Shown here piece by piece: positions 28,707 through 37,229 of a stretch of DNA of 64,000 bases. The stretch's first letter is position 1. Each line of letters starts with the position of its first letter. Source of the DNA: Lentzea kentuckyensis (GTDB taxonomy: Bacteria > Actinomycetota > Actinomycetes > Mycobacteriales > Pseudonocardiaceae); contig NZ_MUYM01000015.1 in the NCBI RefSeq assembly GCF_002150765.1, positions 132,862 to 196,861 on the forward strand, written 5' to 3'. A program made the translations under genes and the position numbers. Below the pieces are notes generated by a model. That model saw nothing but the letters and a program-made list of their open reading frames with translations, did no database searches and was not told where the DNA came from.

Positions 28707-30779
28707 ATGGCGGGCGAGCCCGACGTGACGAACATGGTGGACGGGTCGGCGGGCAACGTCGTTCAGGCCGGCTCCGTCGGTGAGATCCACTTCCACGGTT
28801 CGCAGAAGCAGATGCCGCGGCCGCGCCAGCTGCCCGGAGCGATCACGAAGCTGGTCAACCAGAAGCGGACACTCCGTGCACTCGACGAGGCATTGGACGC
28901 GGTGAGCGCCGAGGGCCCGGTGATCAGAGTGCTGCGCGGCCAGCGCGGTAGCGGGAAGACGACAGTCGCCGTGCATTGGCTGCACCGCCGCGCGGATCAT
29001 TTCCCCGACGGGCAGCTCTACGCGAACCTCGGTGCGTGGACCGATCAGGTGAGCGCGCCGAGCGAGGTGCTGGCCGGATTCCTGGGCGCACTCGGGGTTG
29101 ACCGAGCGCAGATTCCCGCGGACCTCGAGGCGCGGCACAACATGTTCCGGTCACTGACCCACGGCAGGTCTTTTCAGGTGATGCTCGACGATGCGGTGAC
29201 GCCCGCCCAGGTGCGCGCGCTGCTACCGGGCAAAGGCGCCTCGCTGGTCGTGGTCACGGGTCACGGGGCGTTCGGCACCCTGTTGCAGAACAACGCTGCT
29301 TTTGTGGACGTCGAGCCGCTCGAGGCAGAGATGGCAGTAGAACTGCTTCGCGTCTTCGTGGGGGACCGCGTTGACGACGAAATTTCTGCTCGTGATGCCC
29401 TGGTCGCCATGTGCGCAGGCTTGCCAGCCGCGTTGTGTGTGGTGGGCGTGCTGCTTGCCGAGTCACCGGACATGCCACTGGCGGAACTGCTGGACGAACT
29501 GAAGGACCCGGCGACAGGAATCACGCGTGTGAGCGTGGGCGGCGAGCCGTCGCTGGGCACCGTGTTCGATGCCGGATACCGCAGGCTCAGCCGCCTCGGA
29601 CAGCGCTGCTACCGAGCGATGGGCCTTCATCCGTACGCCGACGACCTGTCCGTGGCAGTGCTGGTGACCGCGTTGGGGGTCGAGGAGGCGGAGTTGCGTC
29701 CGGTGATCCGTGAACTTCGGGACATGCGCACGATCGATCAACCTCGCGCCGGCAGACTGACCGTTCACAAGCTCGTGCACGAGCACGCGCGGCTGGTCGC
29801 CGACACCGTCGATGACGCGGCGCACCGTTTTGCCGCTACCCGGTCGATGGTCGGGTGGTATGTGACGGGTGCCGTCACGGCAGCCACTGGATTGTTGCCA
29901 CCGCGGTCATGGCGTGCCGAGTTCCTCCCGGAATCCCTTGTGGACAGCACGCATCCCGCTTCGGTCGATCCCGGCGCGTGGCTGCGAGCCGAGCGGGTGA
30001 ACCTGCGTGCGGCGGTGAGCGTCGCGTTCGAACTCGGTGAGCTCGACTCGGTCTTGCGGTTGTGTGTCTCGCAGTGGTGGTTGTTCCTGGCAGAGAAGTA
30101 CGCCGATGACCTGGTGGCCACCCATGCGCTCGGCCTTCGTGCCGCAGACCACCTGCACGCTGATCGGGAGAAAGCGCTCCTGCTGGTGCAGCGGGGCTTC
30201 GCGTATCGCAGCCTCGGCCGGTTCCGCGATGCGGTCGACTCGTGTACCGCGGCGATCAGGCTCGCGGAGACGGCGGGCGGCGTGGAACTGGTTGCCACGG
30301 CGCTGGAAGGTGCCGGCCTCGCCGCGTTCGACGGCGGCGATCTCACTCAAGCGGTGTTGTGGTTGAGGCGCAACCTGGAGCTGGCGGAAGCGACCCGCGA
30401 TCCACGACGTATCGCCTTGGCGTGTCTGCACGGTGCCAAGCCCGAAGCGGCCGAGCAGGCGCTGGTGTTGCTGGAGCGAGCCTACGAAGGGTTCCGGTCG
30501 CTACCTGTGCCTGAGCCGCAGAACTTGGCGAAAGTGTTGCTGTGGCAAGGACGGAAGCACGGCAGCGAAGGCGGTCCGCGGCTGCGGGAAGCACTCGCCC
30601 TGGTGACTGAACACAAGCACCAGGCCGACCGAGCGGAGATCCTGGAAGCACTGGCGCAGCTCGAAACCGACCGCGATGCTGCCATCGAGCTGTACCGCGA
30701 AGCGTTGACGATCTACGAGGAGCGCGGGCTGCTCCATTCCGCGCTGGCGTCCCGGCAAAGGCTGGCCGAGCTGGCTTGA
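28707..30779 (+). CDS. STAND/NB-ARC ATPase with amyloid-like N-terminal motif, module copy 2
   Basis: A 690-residue NLR-like protein. ATG 28707 has GGGAGG six bases upstream. Residues 9-31 hold a Gly/Val/Gln motif (GNVVQAGSVGEIHFHG) like the RHIM/PP-type amyloid motifs at the ends of bacterial and fungal NLRs. NB-ARC follows with a normal Walker A (GQRGSGKT, Lys84) and SFQVMLDDA as Walker B. C-terminal TPR-like repeats include RGFAYRSLGRFRDAVDSCTA. By analogy it would sense a signal, oligomerise and template an effector's amyloid fold; no matching effector is seen in the window. The last 67 bases overlap the second transferase gene. Confidence 0.82.
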   Translation: MAGEPDVTNMVDGSAGNVVQAGSVGEIHFHGSQKQMPRPRQLPGAITKLVNQKRTLRALDEALDAVSAEGPVIRVLRGQRGSGKTTVAVHWLHRRADHFPDGQLYANLGAWTDQVSAPSEVLAGFLGALGVDRAQIPADLEARHNMFRSLTHGRSFQVMLDDAVTPAQVRALLPGKGASLVVVTGHGAFGTLLQNNAAFVDVEPLEAEMAVELLRVFVGDRVDDEISARDALVAMCAGLPAALCVVGVLLAESPDMPLAELLDELKDPATGITRVSVGGEPSLGTVFDAGYRRLSRLGQRCYRAMGLHPYADDLSVAVLVTALGVEEAELRPVIRELRDMRTIDQPRAGRLTVHKLVHEHARLVADTVDDAAHRFAATRSMVGWYVTGAVTAATGLLPPRSWRAEFLPESLVDSTHPASVDPGAWLRAERVNLRAAVSVAFELGELDSVLRLCVSQWWLFLAEKYADDLVATHALGLRAADHLHADREKALLLVQRGFAYRSLGRFRDAVDSCTAAIRLAETAGGVELVATALEGAGLAAFDGGDLTQAVLWLRRNLELAEATRDPRRIALACLHGAKPEAAEQALVLLERAYEGFRSLPVPEPQNLAKVLLWQGRKHGSEGGPRLREALALVTEHKHQADRAEILEALAQLETDRDAAIELYREALTIYEERGLLHSALASRQRLAELA

Positions 30780-32388
30780 TCTGCTTGCAGGTGAACGAGA
30801 GCGGGAAAGTCGGTGACGTTACGACCTTCCCGCAACCACGCCAGCACGACGACCGACCAGACCCTGCCGTCACCGCCTGTCGACGTGAACTCCACGAACC
30901 CGGCGTCCCGCGTACCCACCACCCAGGTGGTTCGGTTGACGGGCATGGTTGCGAGTACAGCACCGGGAAACGCGTCGAGAGTGTCGGCGATCCAGCCATG
31001 TGCGTCGCCCGGCTGGTCGTGCACCACGATGTCGGCCAGCTCCAACTGAGCCGAGCAGGGTTCGTCGGTGCTGACCATCAATCCCGCGCCCGCCGGCAAC
31101 GGCGCCACATCAGCGGCATACCGCACGACGGCAGCAGACAACTGATCATCGGAATTCCGCAGGTCCGCCCGCACGATCTCGGCGACCGGAGGTCGCAGCG
31201 ACAGCTCGGGCACGGGAACGACGCGGGTGACGGCAGGAGTTTCGGGCTCCGGCAGGTCGAGCAGGCGGTAGAACTCCGCGCGCAGCAACCGTGCCGCATC
31301 TCCTGGCACCGACGTCGTGAACCTGGTGATTTCCTCGTGGGTCCGGCCGCGCTCGATCGTGGCGCGCACCTGCTCGCGCAGCGGCCGATGAGGGTCGAGC
31401 CGGTCCGCCGCGGCAATGAACATGCCGACCGGAGACGCGGGGTCGACGGCGTTTTCCGGCCACGCTGTCAGCAACGTCGGCTTGCCCAAGGCGGCTCCGT
31501 AGAACGTCACCGAGCCGTGGTCACCGATCACCAGGTCGGATGCGATCAATCCTGCGCGCCAGCCCTCCTCCGGAGGAACCAGTACCACCCCACGACGACG
31601 GCAGTCGTCGAGCCACATCTCGATCTGCCAAGGCGAGTGGTGCGCCCAGATGTTGGGGTGCAGGGCAACCGCGACGGTGAACTCGTCCAGCGGCAATTCG
31701 TCGCGCAGATCGCGCACCAATTTCGGCGCGGTGCCGTACAGCGACTCCGGACCCCAGGTCGACGAGACGAACACGAGCTGTTGTCCCGGCTGCAGACCGA
31801 ACGCGTCGCGATACGTTCGGCGCAGCGGCATGCTTGCGAGCATCCGGTCAAAACACGGGTCACCCGCGACAACGGCCACGTCCAGCGCGGCAGGACAGGA
31901 CTGTCTCAGCCGCTCGATCTGCTCGTCGTGCGAGAACACCAGCGATGAGGCGATCGGCACGCCCTCTGACAGCAACCACTCAGGCGCCAGACCGAATACC
32001 CGGTTTCCGGTTTCCGGTTCAAGTATTTGTTGTAGCCCATTCCGTGGGGCAGAATTACGATAGGGCTGTCCAGCTCGTGAAGGGGGCCGCCGTGACTTGT
32101 CGATATCGCGAGATCGACCTGACGCTCCGCGAGCTCCGACCATCCGACCTGGCGCACTCGGTTCCTGTCGAGATGCGGGTCGACATCCATCGCGAACGGG
32201 GATGACCCCGTGCAGGCGAAGATCACCTCGACACGATGGTCTGTTGCAAGCAAGGGCAGCACGTCGAAGAGCCGGGTCGCGGAGGTGACGTTGTGGACCA
32301 CGCCGAGCACGGTTCGCTCAGATTGCCGCGTTGGCCACACACGATCGACGGCTGCATCAGGGACGGCCGTCGGCCGCGCGGTCAACAC
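30713..32388 (-). pseudogene. GT-B-like transferase paralogue, frame broken at repeat tract (phase OFF)
   Basis: The gene is a paralogue of 26346-28103. The N-terminal part reads from GTG 32388 (TVLGVVHNVTSATRLFDVLP, ILPHGMGYNKYLNRKPETG). The C-terminal part reads in another frame (ETGNRVFGLAPEWLLSEG, VFVSSTWGPES, LHPNIW, VIGDHGSVTFYGAALGKPTL). The two frames meet exactly at the GGTTTCC tract at 32002-32019. Adding one 7-base unit, or removing two, joins them into NRKPETGNRVFGLAPEW and gives one protein of about 560 residues. There is no other lesion in the body. I therefore read it as a phase-OFF allele rather than a dead gene. The N-terminal start is less sure. Confidence 0.75.
32002..32019 (+). 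repeat. short heptanucleotide tract (GGTTTCC)2 plus GGTT
   Basis: Two full ggtttcc units plus four bases of a third, at the same place in the transferase paralogue as the nine-unit tract. The frames on either side differ by one base, so three full units would restore the protein. Confidence 0.9.
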
Positions 32389-32541
32389 GATCGACGATCA
32401 TAACTACCCCTCCTCCGAATGGGCGGCCGATCGGGAGTGCGCGTCGTCACCTGCGATCGACGGAAGGGAGGTGCATTTTCAGGCGCGAGAACAGGAAGAC
32501 CTTCGTCGCGGGGCGGCCGTCAACGAGGTTTCGATCTGGCC

Positions 32542-32817
32542 TCAGGCGCTGCGGAAGGCCGACTCGAAGTGTGTGACCACGTCCTGTCCTGTTCGTGTCG
32601 AGATTGAACTTACCCAGCCGGAGTCGAAGGCGGCTGTTCGACGGACACGGGGTTGGCGCCAGGGCGCGTGAGGGTCGCGGGCGCTGCGGGCGAAGTAAGG
32701 GCCGGCCAGGAAGGCGGGGATTTCGATGCCGCTGGCCTGGACCAGCGGCATCAGCTGACTGGCCCGCCGCTGTAGAGACTCCGCGCGGACTTGGTCGGGT
32801 GAGCATCGTAGCTCCAC
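32542..32817 (-). CDS. doubtful small open frame in a 690-base gap
   Basis: The gap 32389-33079 has no confident gene. This 91-codon frame has partly gene-like third-position GC (ASQLMPLVQASGIEIPAFLA) and a helical N-terminus, but no ribosome site I trust. Its end (SISTRTGQDVVTHFESAF) has lower third-position GC. It may be a fragment of a larger secreted or ESX-type protein, or chance. Confidence 0.25.
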   Translation of the reverse strand: MELRCSPDQVRAESLQRRASQLMPLVQASGIEIPAFLAGPYFARSARDPHAPWRQPRVRRTAAFDSGWVSSISTRTGQDVVTHFESAFRSA

Positions 32818-33079
32818 ATAGGATCACGAACAGCGTTCTGGTCACGCTCACCGCCCCGCGGATGTTCGAGTTCACGGGCTGGTCCATTCTCCACATGGTT
32901 CCAAGCGATTCCGTGCCGATCGACGGTGATCGCTACTGGTCGAGAGGCGTTACCGCTGACCACATCCAAAAACGGTCTCACGAGGACCAAATCCGCTCAC
33001 GCCGAAACCCGAAAAGTGTGCGCGCCCCCTGGCCGGTTGCTGACGGCCGCGTGCCGCATTCTCACCAGGATTGATCTAC

Positions 33080-33214
33080 TCATCGCAAATGCGTGCTAGC
33101 AGAACTTGGTTTCGAAAAATAGCCGTCTTCAGTTTTGCGGCAGAACCCAGCCGCGTTGCGTTGCAGCTCGGCCATATTAGCCTCGAAGTCGGCCAGCCAC
33201 TCATCAGGCGTCAT
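33080..33214 (-). pseudogene. truncated YbaB/EbfC-like paralogue
   Basis: 44 codons from ATG 33214. The first 22 or so residues (MTPDEWLADFEANMAELQRN) are nearly the same as the start of the intact gene at 33858-34259, then the sequence diverges and stops. It follows the second lipoprotein copy just as the intact gene follows the first, so it is the decayed half of a tandem duplication. Confidence 0.65.
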
Positions 33215-33221
33215 CGTCCGC

Positions 33222-33686
33222 TCACTTCGTCGTCGGTCTCGGCCCGTACTTCTCCAGACCGACTTTCGGCGACACGCCAATATCGCCGTGGCCGATCGAC
33301 TTGGACAGGCCCACTTCACCCTTTGCCGGCGGGTTGTCCGAGGAGTAGACGACGTACTGAAACGACATGTGGTCCTCCCGGTCGTACGCCGTGCTCAGCC
33401 AGTAGTCGCGGTTCGCGATGTCCTCCAGCCTTTCCCAGACCTCGGCCGTGAACGACTCCGCGCGGACGATGACATCGAGATCGATCTGCTGTCCCGAGTC
33501 GATGCCGTGCACGTAGACGTAACTCGCGTCGACTACCTCAGCCTGCGCCTTCCAGTCCTCCACGATCTTCTTGCAGAGCTCGTCCACGTCCTCGTAGTAC
33601 TGCACGAAGAGATTGCAACCGGACAGCAGCCCGACCAGCAGCACAACCAGGCCCACGACACCGGTCACACGCCTTACCGCGCTCAC
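33222..33686 (-). CDS. lipoprotein, copy 2 of duplicated pair
   Basis: A 154-residue lipoprotein. GTG 33686 has GGAGGGAGCGGA just upstream. The signal peptide ends in the lipobox LLSGC. The mature part (FVQYYEDVDELCKKIVEDWK, HGIDSGQQIDLDVIVRAES) is clearly related to 34267-34713, and both end in VGLEKYGPRPT. No family is recognised. The repeated neighbour is a YbaB-like gene, and the upstream hydrolase suggests a surface or type VII-associated locus, which I cannot confirm. Confidence 0.7.
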   Translation of the reverse strand: MSAVRRVTGVVGLVVLLVGLLSGCNLFVQYYEDVDELCKKIVEDWKAQAEVVDASYVYVHGIDSGQQIDLDVIVRAESFTAEVWERLEDIANRDYWLSTAYDREDHMSFQYVVYSSDNPPAKGEVGLSKSIGHGDIGVSPKVGLEKYGPRPTTK

Positions 33687-33857
33687 TCCGCTCCCTCCCG
33701 TTTCACGTGACGGGTCGACGTCAACCCGGTTCGCCTCCAGTAAGGGTTTCGCGGCCGCGAAACCTCCGAGCGGGTGGATCAGAACTCTGATCGATCGTGG
33801 TTCCGAAGTGACCGTCGTGCGGTTCGCGGTAGTACTGGGACGTCCGCTGTGCAACCG

Positions 33858-34259
33858 CTACGGTCGCCGGTAGATCGAGTTATCACTGAAGTCGTCGTCC
33901 TCGACCGGCCTCGGCATAGGCTTCCGCGGTTCAGGAGTACCGAACGCAGGTACCGACACGTCGGTGTCGAGCTGTCCTGCCTGTCCGCCGACCGCGTTCC
34001 GGAACTCGCCGAGCACGTTGGCCGCGGCGCCTTCCCTCGCCTGCCGCACCAACTCCATCAGTTTCGCGGCGAGCTCCGGGTTCTGCACGATCTTGAGATC
34101 AAGCAGGGCGCCGTTCGGCGCCACCGTCACAGTCAGCGCCTTGTCCTCGGAGGTAACGGTCTGCCCAGCAGCCTCCAAGTGGCGGCGGAACGCGACCGCG
34201 TTGCGCTGCAGTTCCGCGGCCTTGGCCTCAAAATCGGCCAGCCATTCGTCCGGAGTCAT
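33858..34259 (-). CDS. YbaB/EbfC-like protein
   Basis: A 133-residue protein. ATG 34259 follows the lipoprotein stop by seven bases. The first 100 residues match the YbaB/EbfC DNA-binding-like fold (TVTVAPNGALLDLKIVQNPE); the last 30 are a Pro/Asp-rich tail. In actinomycetes such copies often sit next to WXG100/ESX-type or secreted-protein genes, where they are not thought to act as nucleoid proteins. Here it lies in one operon with a lipoprotein and an alpha/beta hydrolase. Confidence 0.75.
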   Translation of the reverse strand: MTPDEWLADFEAKAAELQRNAVAFRRHLEAAGQTVTSEDKALTVTVAPNGALLDLKIVQNPELAAKLMELVRQAREGAAANVLGEFRNAVGGQAGQLDTDVSVPAFGTPEPRKPMPRPVEDDDFSDNSIYRRP

Positions 34260-34266
34260 CGTCCAT

Positions 34267-34713
34267 TCACCTCGTCGGCCTCGGCCCGTACTTCTCCAAC
34301 CCGACTTCCTTGGAAACACCGAGCCCGGCACGGTGTATCGCCGTATCAGGCCCTGATTGAGTCGGCGGAGGGTTGTCCGAGGAATAAGCGGCGAACCGCA
34401 AAGGCATGCTGCCGCGGTCGTAGGCGGTGCTCTGCCAGTAGTCACGGCTCCCGATGTCCTTCAGCTTGTCGATGAGCTCGTCCGAGACCGACTCAGCACG
34501 GATGACAACCTCGAAGTCCAGCTGCTGCCCCGAGTCGATGCCATGCTGGTAGCGGTAGCTGGCGTCGGTGACTTCGGGCAACTCCTTCCAGTCCGCCACG
34601 ATCTTCTTGCCGAGGTCGTCGACGTCCTCGTAGTACTGCACGACGCTGTTGCACCCGGTCAGCAGCCCGACCAGGAGCACGACCAGAGCCGCCGCCCTCG
34701 TGGCCGCACTCAT
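34267..34713 (-). CDS. lipoprotein, copy 1 of duplicated pair
   Basis: A 148-residue lipoprotein with lipobox LLTGC after a short signal peptide. The mature part (VVQYYEDVDDLGKKIVADWK, ESVSDELIDKLKDIGSRDYW) is about half identical to the copy at 33222-33686. ATG 34713 overlaps the stop of the hydrolase gene (ATGA), so the three genes 35560-33858 are co-translated. Function unknown. The conserved acidic helices suggest a protein-binding role, which is only inference. Confidence 0.7.
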   Translation of the reverse strand: MSAATRAAALVVLLVGLLTGCNSVVQYYEDVDDLGKKIVADWKELPEVTDASYRYQHGIDSGQQLDFEVVIRAESVSDELIDKLKDIGSRDYWQSTAYDRGSMPLRFAAYSSDNPPPTQSGPDTAIHRAGLGVSKEVGLEKYGPRPTR

Positions 34714-35642
34714 TTCACGCCTTCCCTCGACACTCGATAACGCAGCAACTGCGACTCATCGCTACCTTGAGTGAATGCGCCAGTGCTGTCCATGAACCGC
34801 CGCACCGATGGATCCGGTCCCTCGTCCAGCTGCTTGGCCACGGCGACGTAGTTCTGATCGACTCGAGGCTTGTTCGGATCATTCTCGTCGTACCGGTAGC
34901 CGCCAATGCTGTGGTTGTCGCCGAAGTTTCCGGTCTGGTTGTCGAAGGTGACCGTCGTGCGGTTATCAGTGTTCGGGTTGTCGGTGGCATCGAGGTGCGG
35001 AACGATGTCGCCCTTGTTCTCCAGCGACAGCATCTGCACATTGTCGGGAATGTCGATCCGGCCCACCGGGGAACCGGCGGTGACCACGTGCGTCACGTTG
35101 TACCCACCCGAGACGAGGTCGTTGGTCGACTGGGCGGCCACGATGCCGCCCTGGCTGTGGCCGACCAGCATCACGGGGACACCGCTACCCTGTGCACCGG
35201 CCTCATGCAGTGCCTTCTCGATGCCTTGCTGAAGCACGGTTCGGTTGCCCGCCATCGCGTCGATGTTGACACCGGAGTCGTTGGCGCTCTTGGGATCCCA
35301 CGGTGCGTTCCAGTCCTTGGTGCCGGGAATGTCCACCACATAGCCCGTCACCTTGCCGCTGGCGTCCTTGATGACTCGCACATCGATGTTGCTCTGGTCG
35401 CCGTCGTCACGTGGCCTGTTGCGTTCATCGAGGCCCAGCATGATGTCGCGCAAGCTGTGCGGGCCGGTGTCCGGCAGAGGATCGAAAGAGGTGACGACCG
35501 CCGTGCCGTCCGCGTACGTCGCGGCCAGCAGGTCCAACGTGGTAGCCAGGTCGACAGGCAGCTTCGTGTCGGTCCTGTCTGCGTCTGGTGTGAAGATTGA
35601 GGACATCGCTCGACTGGTCGGCCACAGCAGCACAAACATCAC
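34710..35642 (-). CDS. alpha/beta hydrolase, 5' end replaced by integrase remnant
   Basis: The frame encodes an alpha/beta hydrolase core with nucleophile elbow GHSQGG, an upstream strand VPVMLVGHS and a late HSIGGYRYD that may hold the catalytic His. True homology begins near residue 27 (TKLPVDLATTLDLLAATYAD). The first 80 bases of the frame are the antisense of the integrase remnant, so the ATG at 35642 is accidental and the native start is lost. Relatives are longer proteins with an extra N-terminal helical part. It is coupled to the lipoprotein gene downstream. Probably non-functional or poorly expressed. Confidence 0.6.
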   Translation of the reverse strand: MMFVLLWPTSRAMSSIFTPDADRTDTKLPVDLATTLDLLAATYADGTAVVTSFDPLPDTGPHSLRDIMLGLDERNRPRDDGDQSNIDVRVIKDASGKVTGYVVDIPGTKDWNAPWDPKSANDSGVNIDAMAGNRTVLQQGIEKALHEAGAQGSGVPVMLVGHSQGGIVAAQSTNDLVSGGYNVTHVVTAGSPVGRIDIPDNVQMLSLENKGDIVPHLDATDNPNTDNRTTVTFDNQTGNFGDNHSIGGYRYDENDPNKPRVDQNYVAVAKQLDEGPDPSVRRFMDSTGAFTQGSDESQLLRYRVSREGVK

Positions 35643-35727
35643 GGAGACGGTCTACCGGCACCAAATCCGGCCCGTCCTGCTGGAGGCAGCGACAGCGATG
35701 GACGACCTGTTCCCGCTCGCTGGCTAG
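35560..35727 (+). pseudogene. C-terminal remnant of a tyrosine integrase
   Basis: The 55 codons read SFVSVLSASGVKIEDIARLV, then GHSSTNITETVYRHQIRPVL, then a short helix and stop. This is the end of a phage-type tyrosine recombinase: GHxSxxxTxxxYxH with the catalytic Tyr. The rest of the gene is absent. It ends 134 bases from the 3' end of tRNA-Pro, the normal place for an integrase. It is therefore a scar of an integrated element. Confidence 0.85.
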
Positions 35728-35812
35728 GCCGTAGTCACTCAATTAGTCACTCAGGTCCACAAATGGCCCTCGGCAAGATCACGAGCATGATCGAACCGCT
35801 GACATGCGAAAA

Positions 35813-35848
35813 GCCCTCTGATCAGGCGTTATGCCACGATCAGAGGGC
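35813..35848 (-). terminator. rho-independent terminator of tRNA-Pro
   Basis: Perfect 11-bp arms (35813-35823, 35838-35848; gccctctgatc/gatcagagggc) around a 14-base loop. On the minus strand they are followed by a run of T. It lies 12 bases past the tRNA 3' end. A short T run on the plus strand makes it weakly bidirectional. Confidence 0.85.
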
Positions 35849-35860
35849 CTTTCTAGACCG

Positions 35861-35934
<74 letters not shown>

Positions 35935-36116
35935 GCCACACTTCCGGTCTCCCGGCGTGCAGAAAGAATCCTACAGCACCCCGGACGGAGATCAAAAACG
36001 GCCCCTCGCACAGCGGTCTAGCTGCGGAAACTCGGGAAATACGGCGGGGACCCGGCGTACGGGTCCCCGCGTCCCTCGGTCCGACCGATCCCCCGATCCT
36101 CGACCGACAGCTAGAA

Positions 36117-37229
36117 CTATGCGTTGGCCGAGGATCGGGCACCACCTCCGAAAGTCGAGTCTTGTCCGTCAACCTTCGACTTACCGGGCGGTAGGACGGC
36201 GGACACGCTGAAGCCGCCGTCCGCGCGGTACGAGGTGGTCAGGGTGCCGCCGGCCAGGCGGACTCGTTCGGACAGGCCGTGCAGGCCGGCGCCGCCTCCG
36301 TCACCCAGGGGTGGGAGCTCGGCCGGGCCGTTCACGACCGACACCCGGACTGGGGAGGTTCGGTCGACGGTCACCGTCACGGTGGCGCCTGGGGCGTGTT
36401 TTGTCACATTGGTCAGGGCTTCTTGGACTACGCGGAACAACGCCCTGGAGACCGCGGGGGAGAGGGCTGTGTCGCCCGTTTCCGACAGGGTTACGGACAC
36501 GCCTGCGACGCGGGCGCGGTCGATCAGTTCCTGCAGGGACGGGTAGGAGGTGTCGGAGTTCAGCAGGCCCAGGGCGGCGCGCATTTCTGCCAGGGATTCC
36601 TTTGCCAGGGCCCGTAGACGCAACGCTGTTTCGCGTACGGAGGGGTCTGGGGCGGTTGCGGCCAGGGCGGCGGACTCGACGGCGATCAGGGTGGCGTGAT
36701 GGCCCACGGCGTCGTGGATTTCGCGGGCGATTCTGGCTCGTTCCGCGGCTCTGGCTGAGGTTTCTTGGGCTTCCAGTTCGGCGGCTCGGGCTCGGCGGGC
36801 CTCGTAGAGCGACTGGGTCAGTTCCTTGCGGGTGGTGACTAGGGCGCCGAGTGCGGTGGGGGCGGCGGCCAGGCCGAAGACGAAGGCGGTGGTCAGGAGC
36901 AGGGGGCCGAGTGGGATGGACTCGGTCAGCAGGACCGGGGCTACCGCGGCGACCGTCATGAGGAGCACCCAGAAGACCTGGACCGGAATGGACTTCTCCT
37001 TGCGCCCCAAGTGGTACTGGGCCACCAGGGCGGGGGCCCAGCCCAGGCCGCCGGCGATGGCCGGGATGCAGAGCAGGGAGGCGAGCCACGGCCAGCGCAG
37101 GCGGACGGACAGCAGCAAGGAGGCGCCCACGGCGGTCCAGAGGGACCACGGGAACGGGCGGTCCTGGGTCAGCAGGACGACGCCGGTGGTGATGCCGACG
37201 GTGAGGATTTCGCGGTAGAGCGGCTTCAC
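36117..37229 (-). CDS. sensor histidine kinase (HisKA_3 type)
   Basis: A 370-residue kinase. Four to five membrane segments cover residues 1-130, a coiled linker follows, then the phospho-acceptor helix RIAREIHDAVGHHATLIAVE. The C-terminal HATPase has VVQEALTNVTKHAPGATV (N-box) and GAGLHGLSERVRLAGG (G-box). GTG 37229 overlaps the response regulator stop (GTGA), so the regulator is translated first. The signal is unknown. The genes just downstream are only the tRNA, so the target is likely elsewhere or the pair's own promoter. Confidence 0.9.
   Translation of the reverse strand: MKPLYREILTVGITTGVVLLTQDRPFPWSLWTAVGASLLLSVRLRWPWLASLLCIPAIAGGLGWAPALVAQYHLGRKEKSIPVQVFWVLLMTVAAVAPVLLTESIPLGPLLLTTAFVFGLAAAPTALGALVTTRKELTQSLYEARRARAAELEAQETSARAAERARIAREIHDAVGHHATLIAVESAALAATAPDPSVRETALRLRALAKESLAEMRAALGLLNSDTSYPSLQELIDRARVAGVSVTLSETGDTALSPAVSRALFRVVQEALTNVTKHAPGATVTVTVDRTSPVRVSVVNGPAELPPLGDGGGAGLHGLSERVRLAGGTLTTSYRADGGFSVSAVLPPGKSKVDGQDSTFGGGARSSANA

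Noticed and set aside
32447..32896. 150-codon minus-strand open frame in the 32.4-33.1 kb gap
   Set aside because: No ribosome site and a Pro/Arg-rich translation with no pattern; the overlapping 91-codon frame is slightly more gene-like and even that is doubtful.
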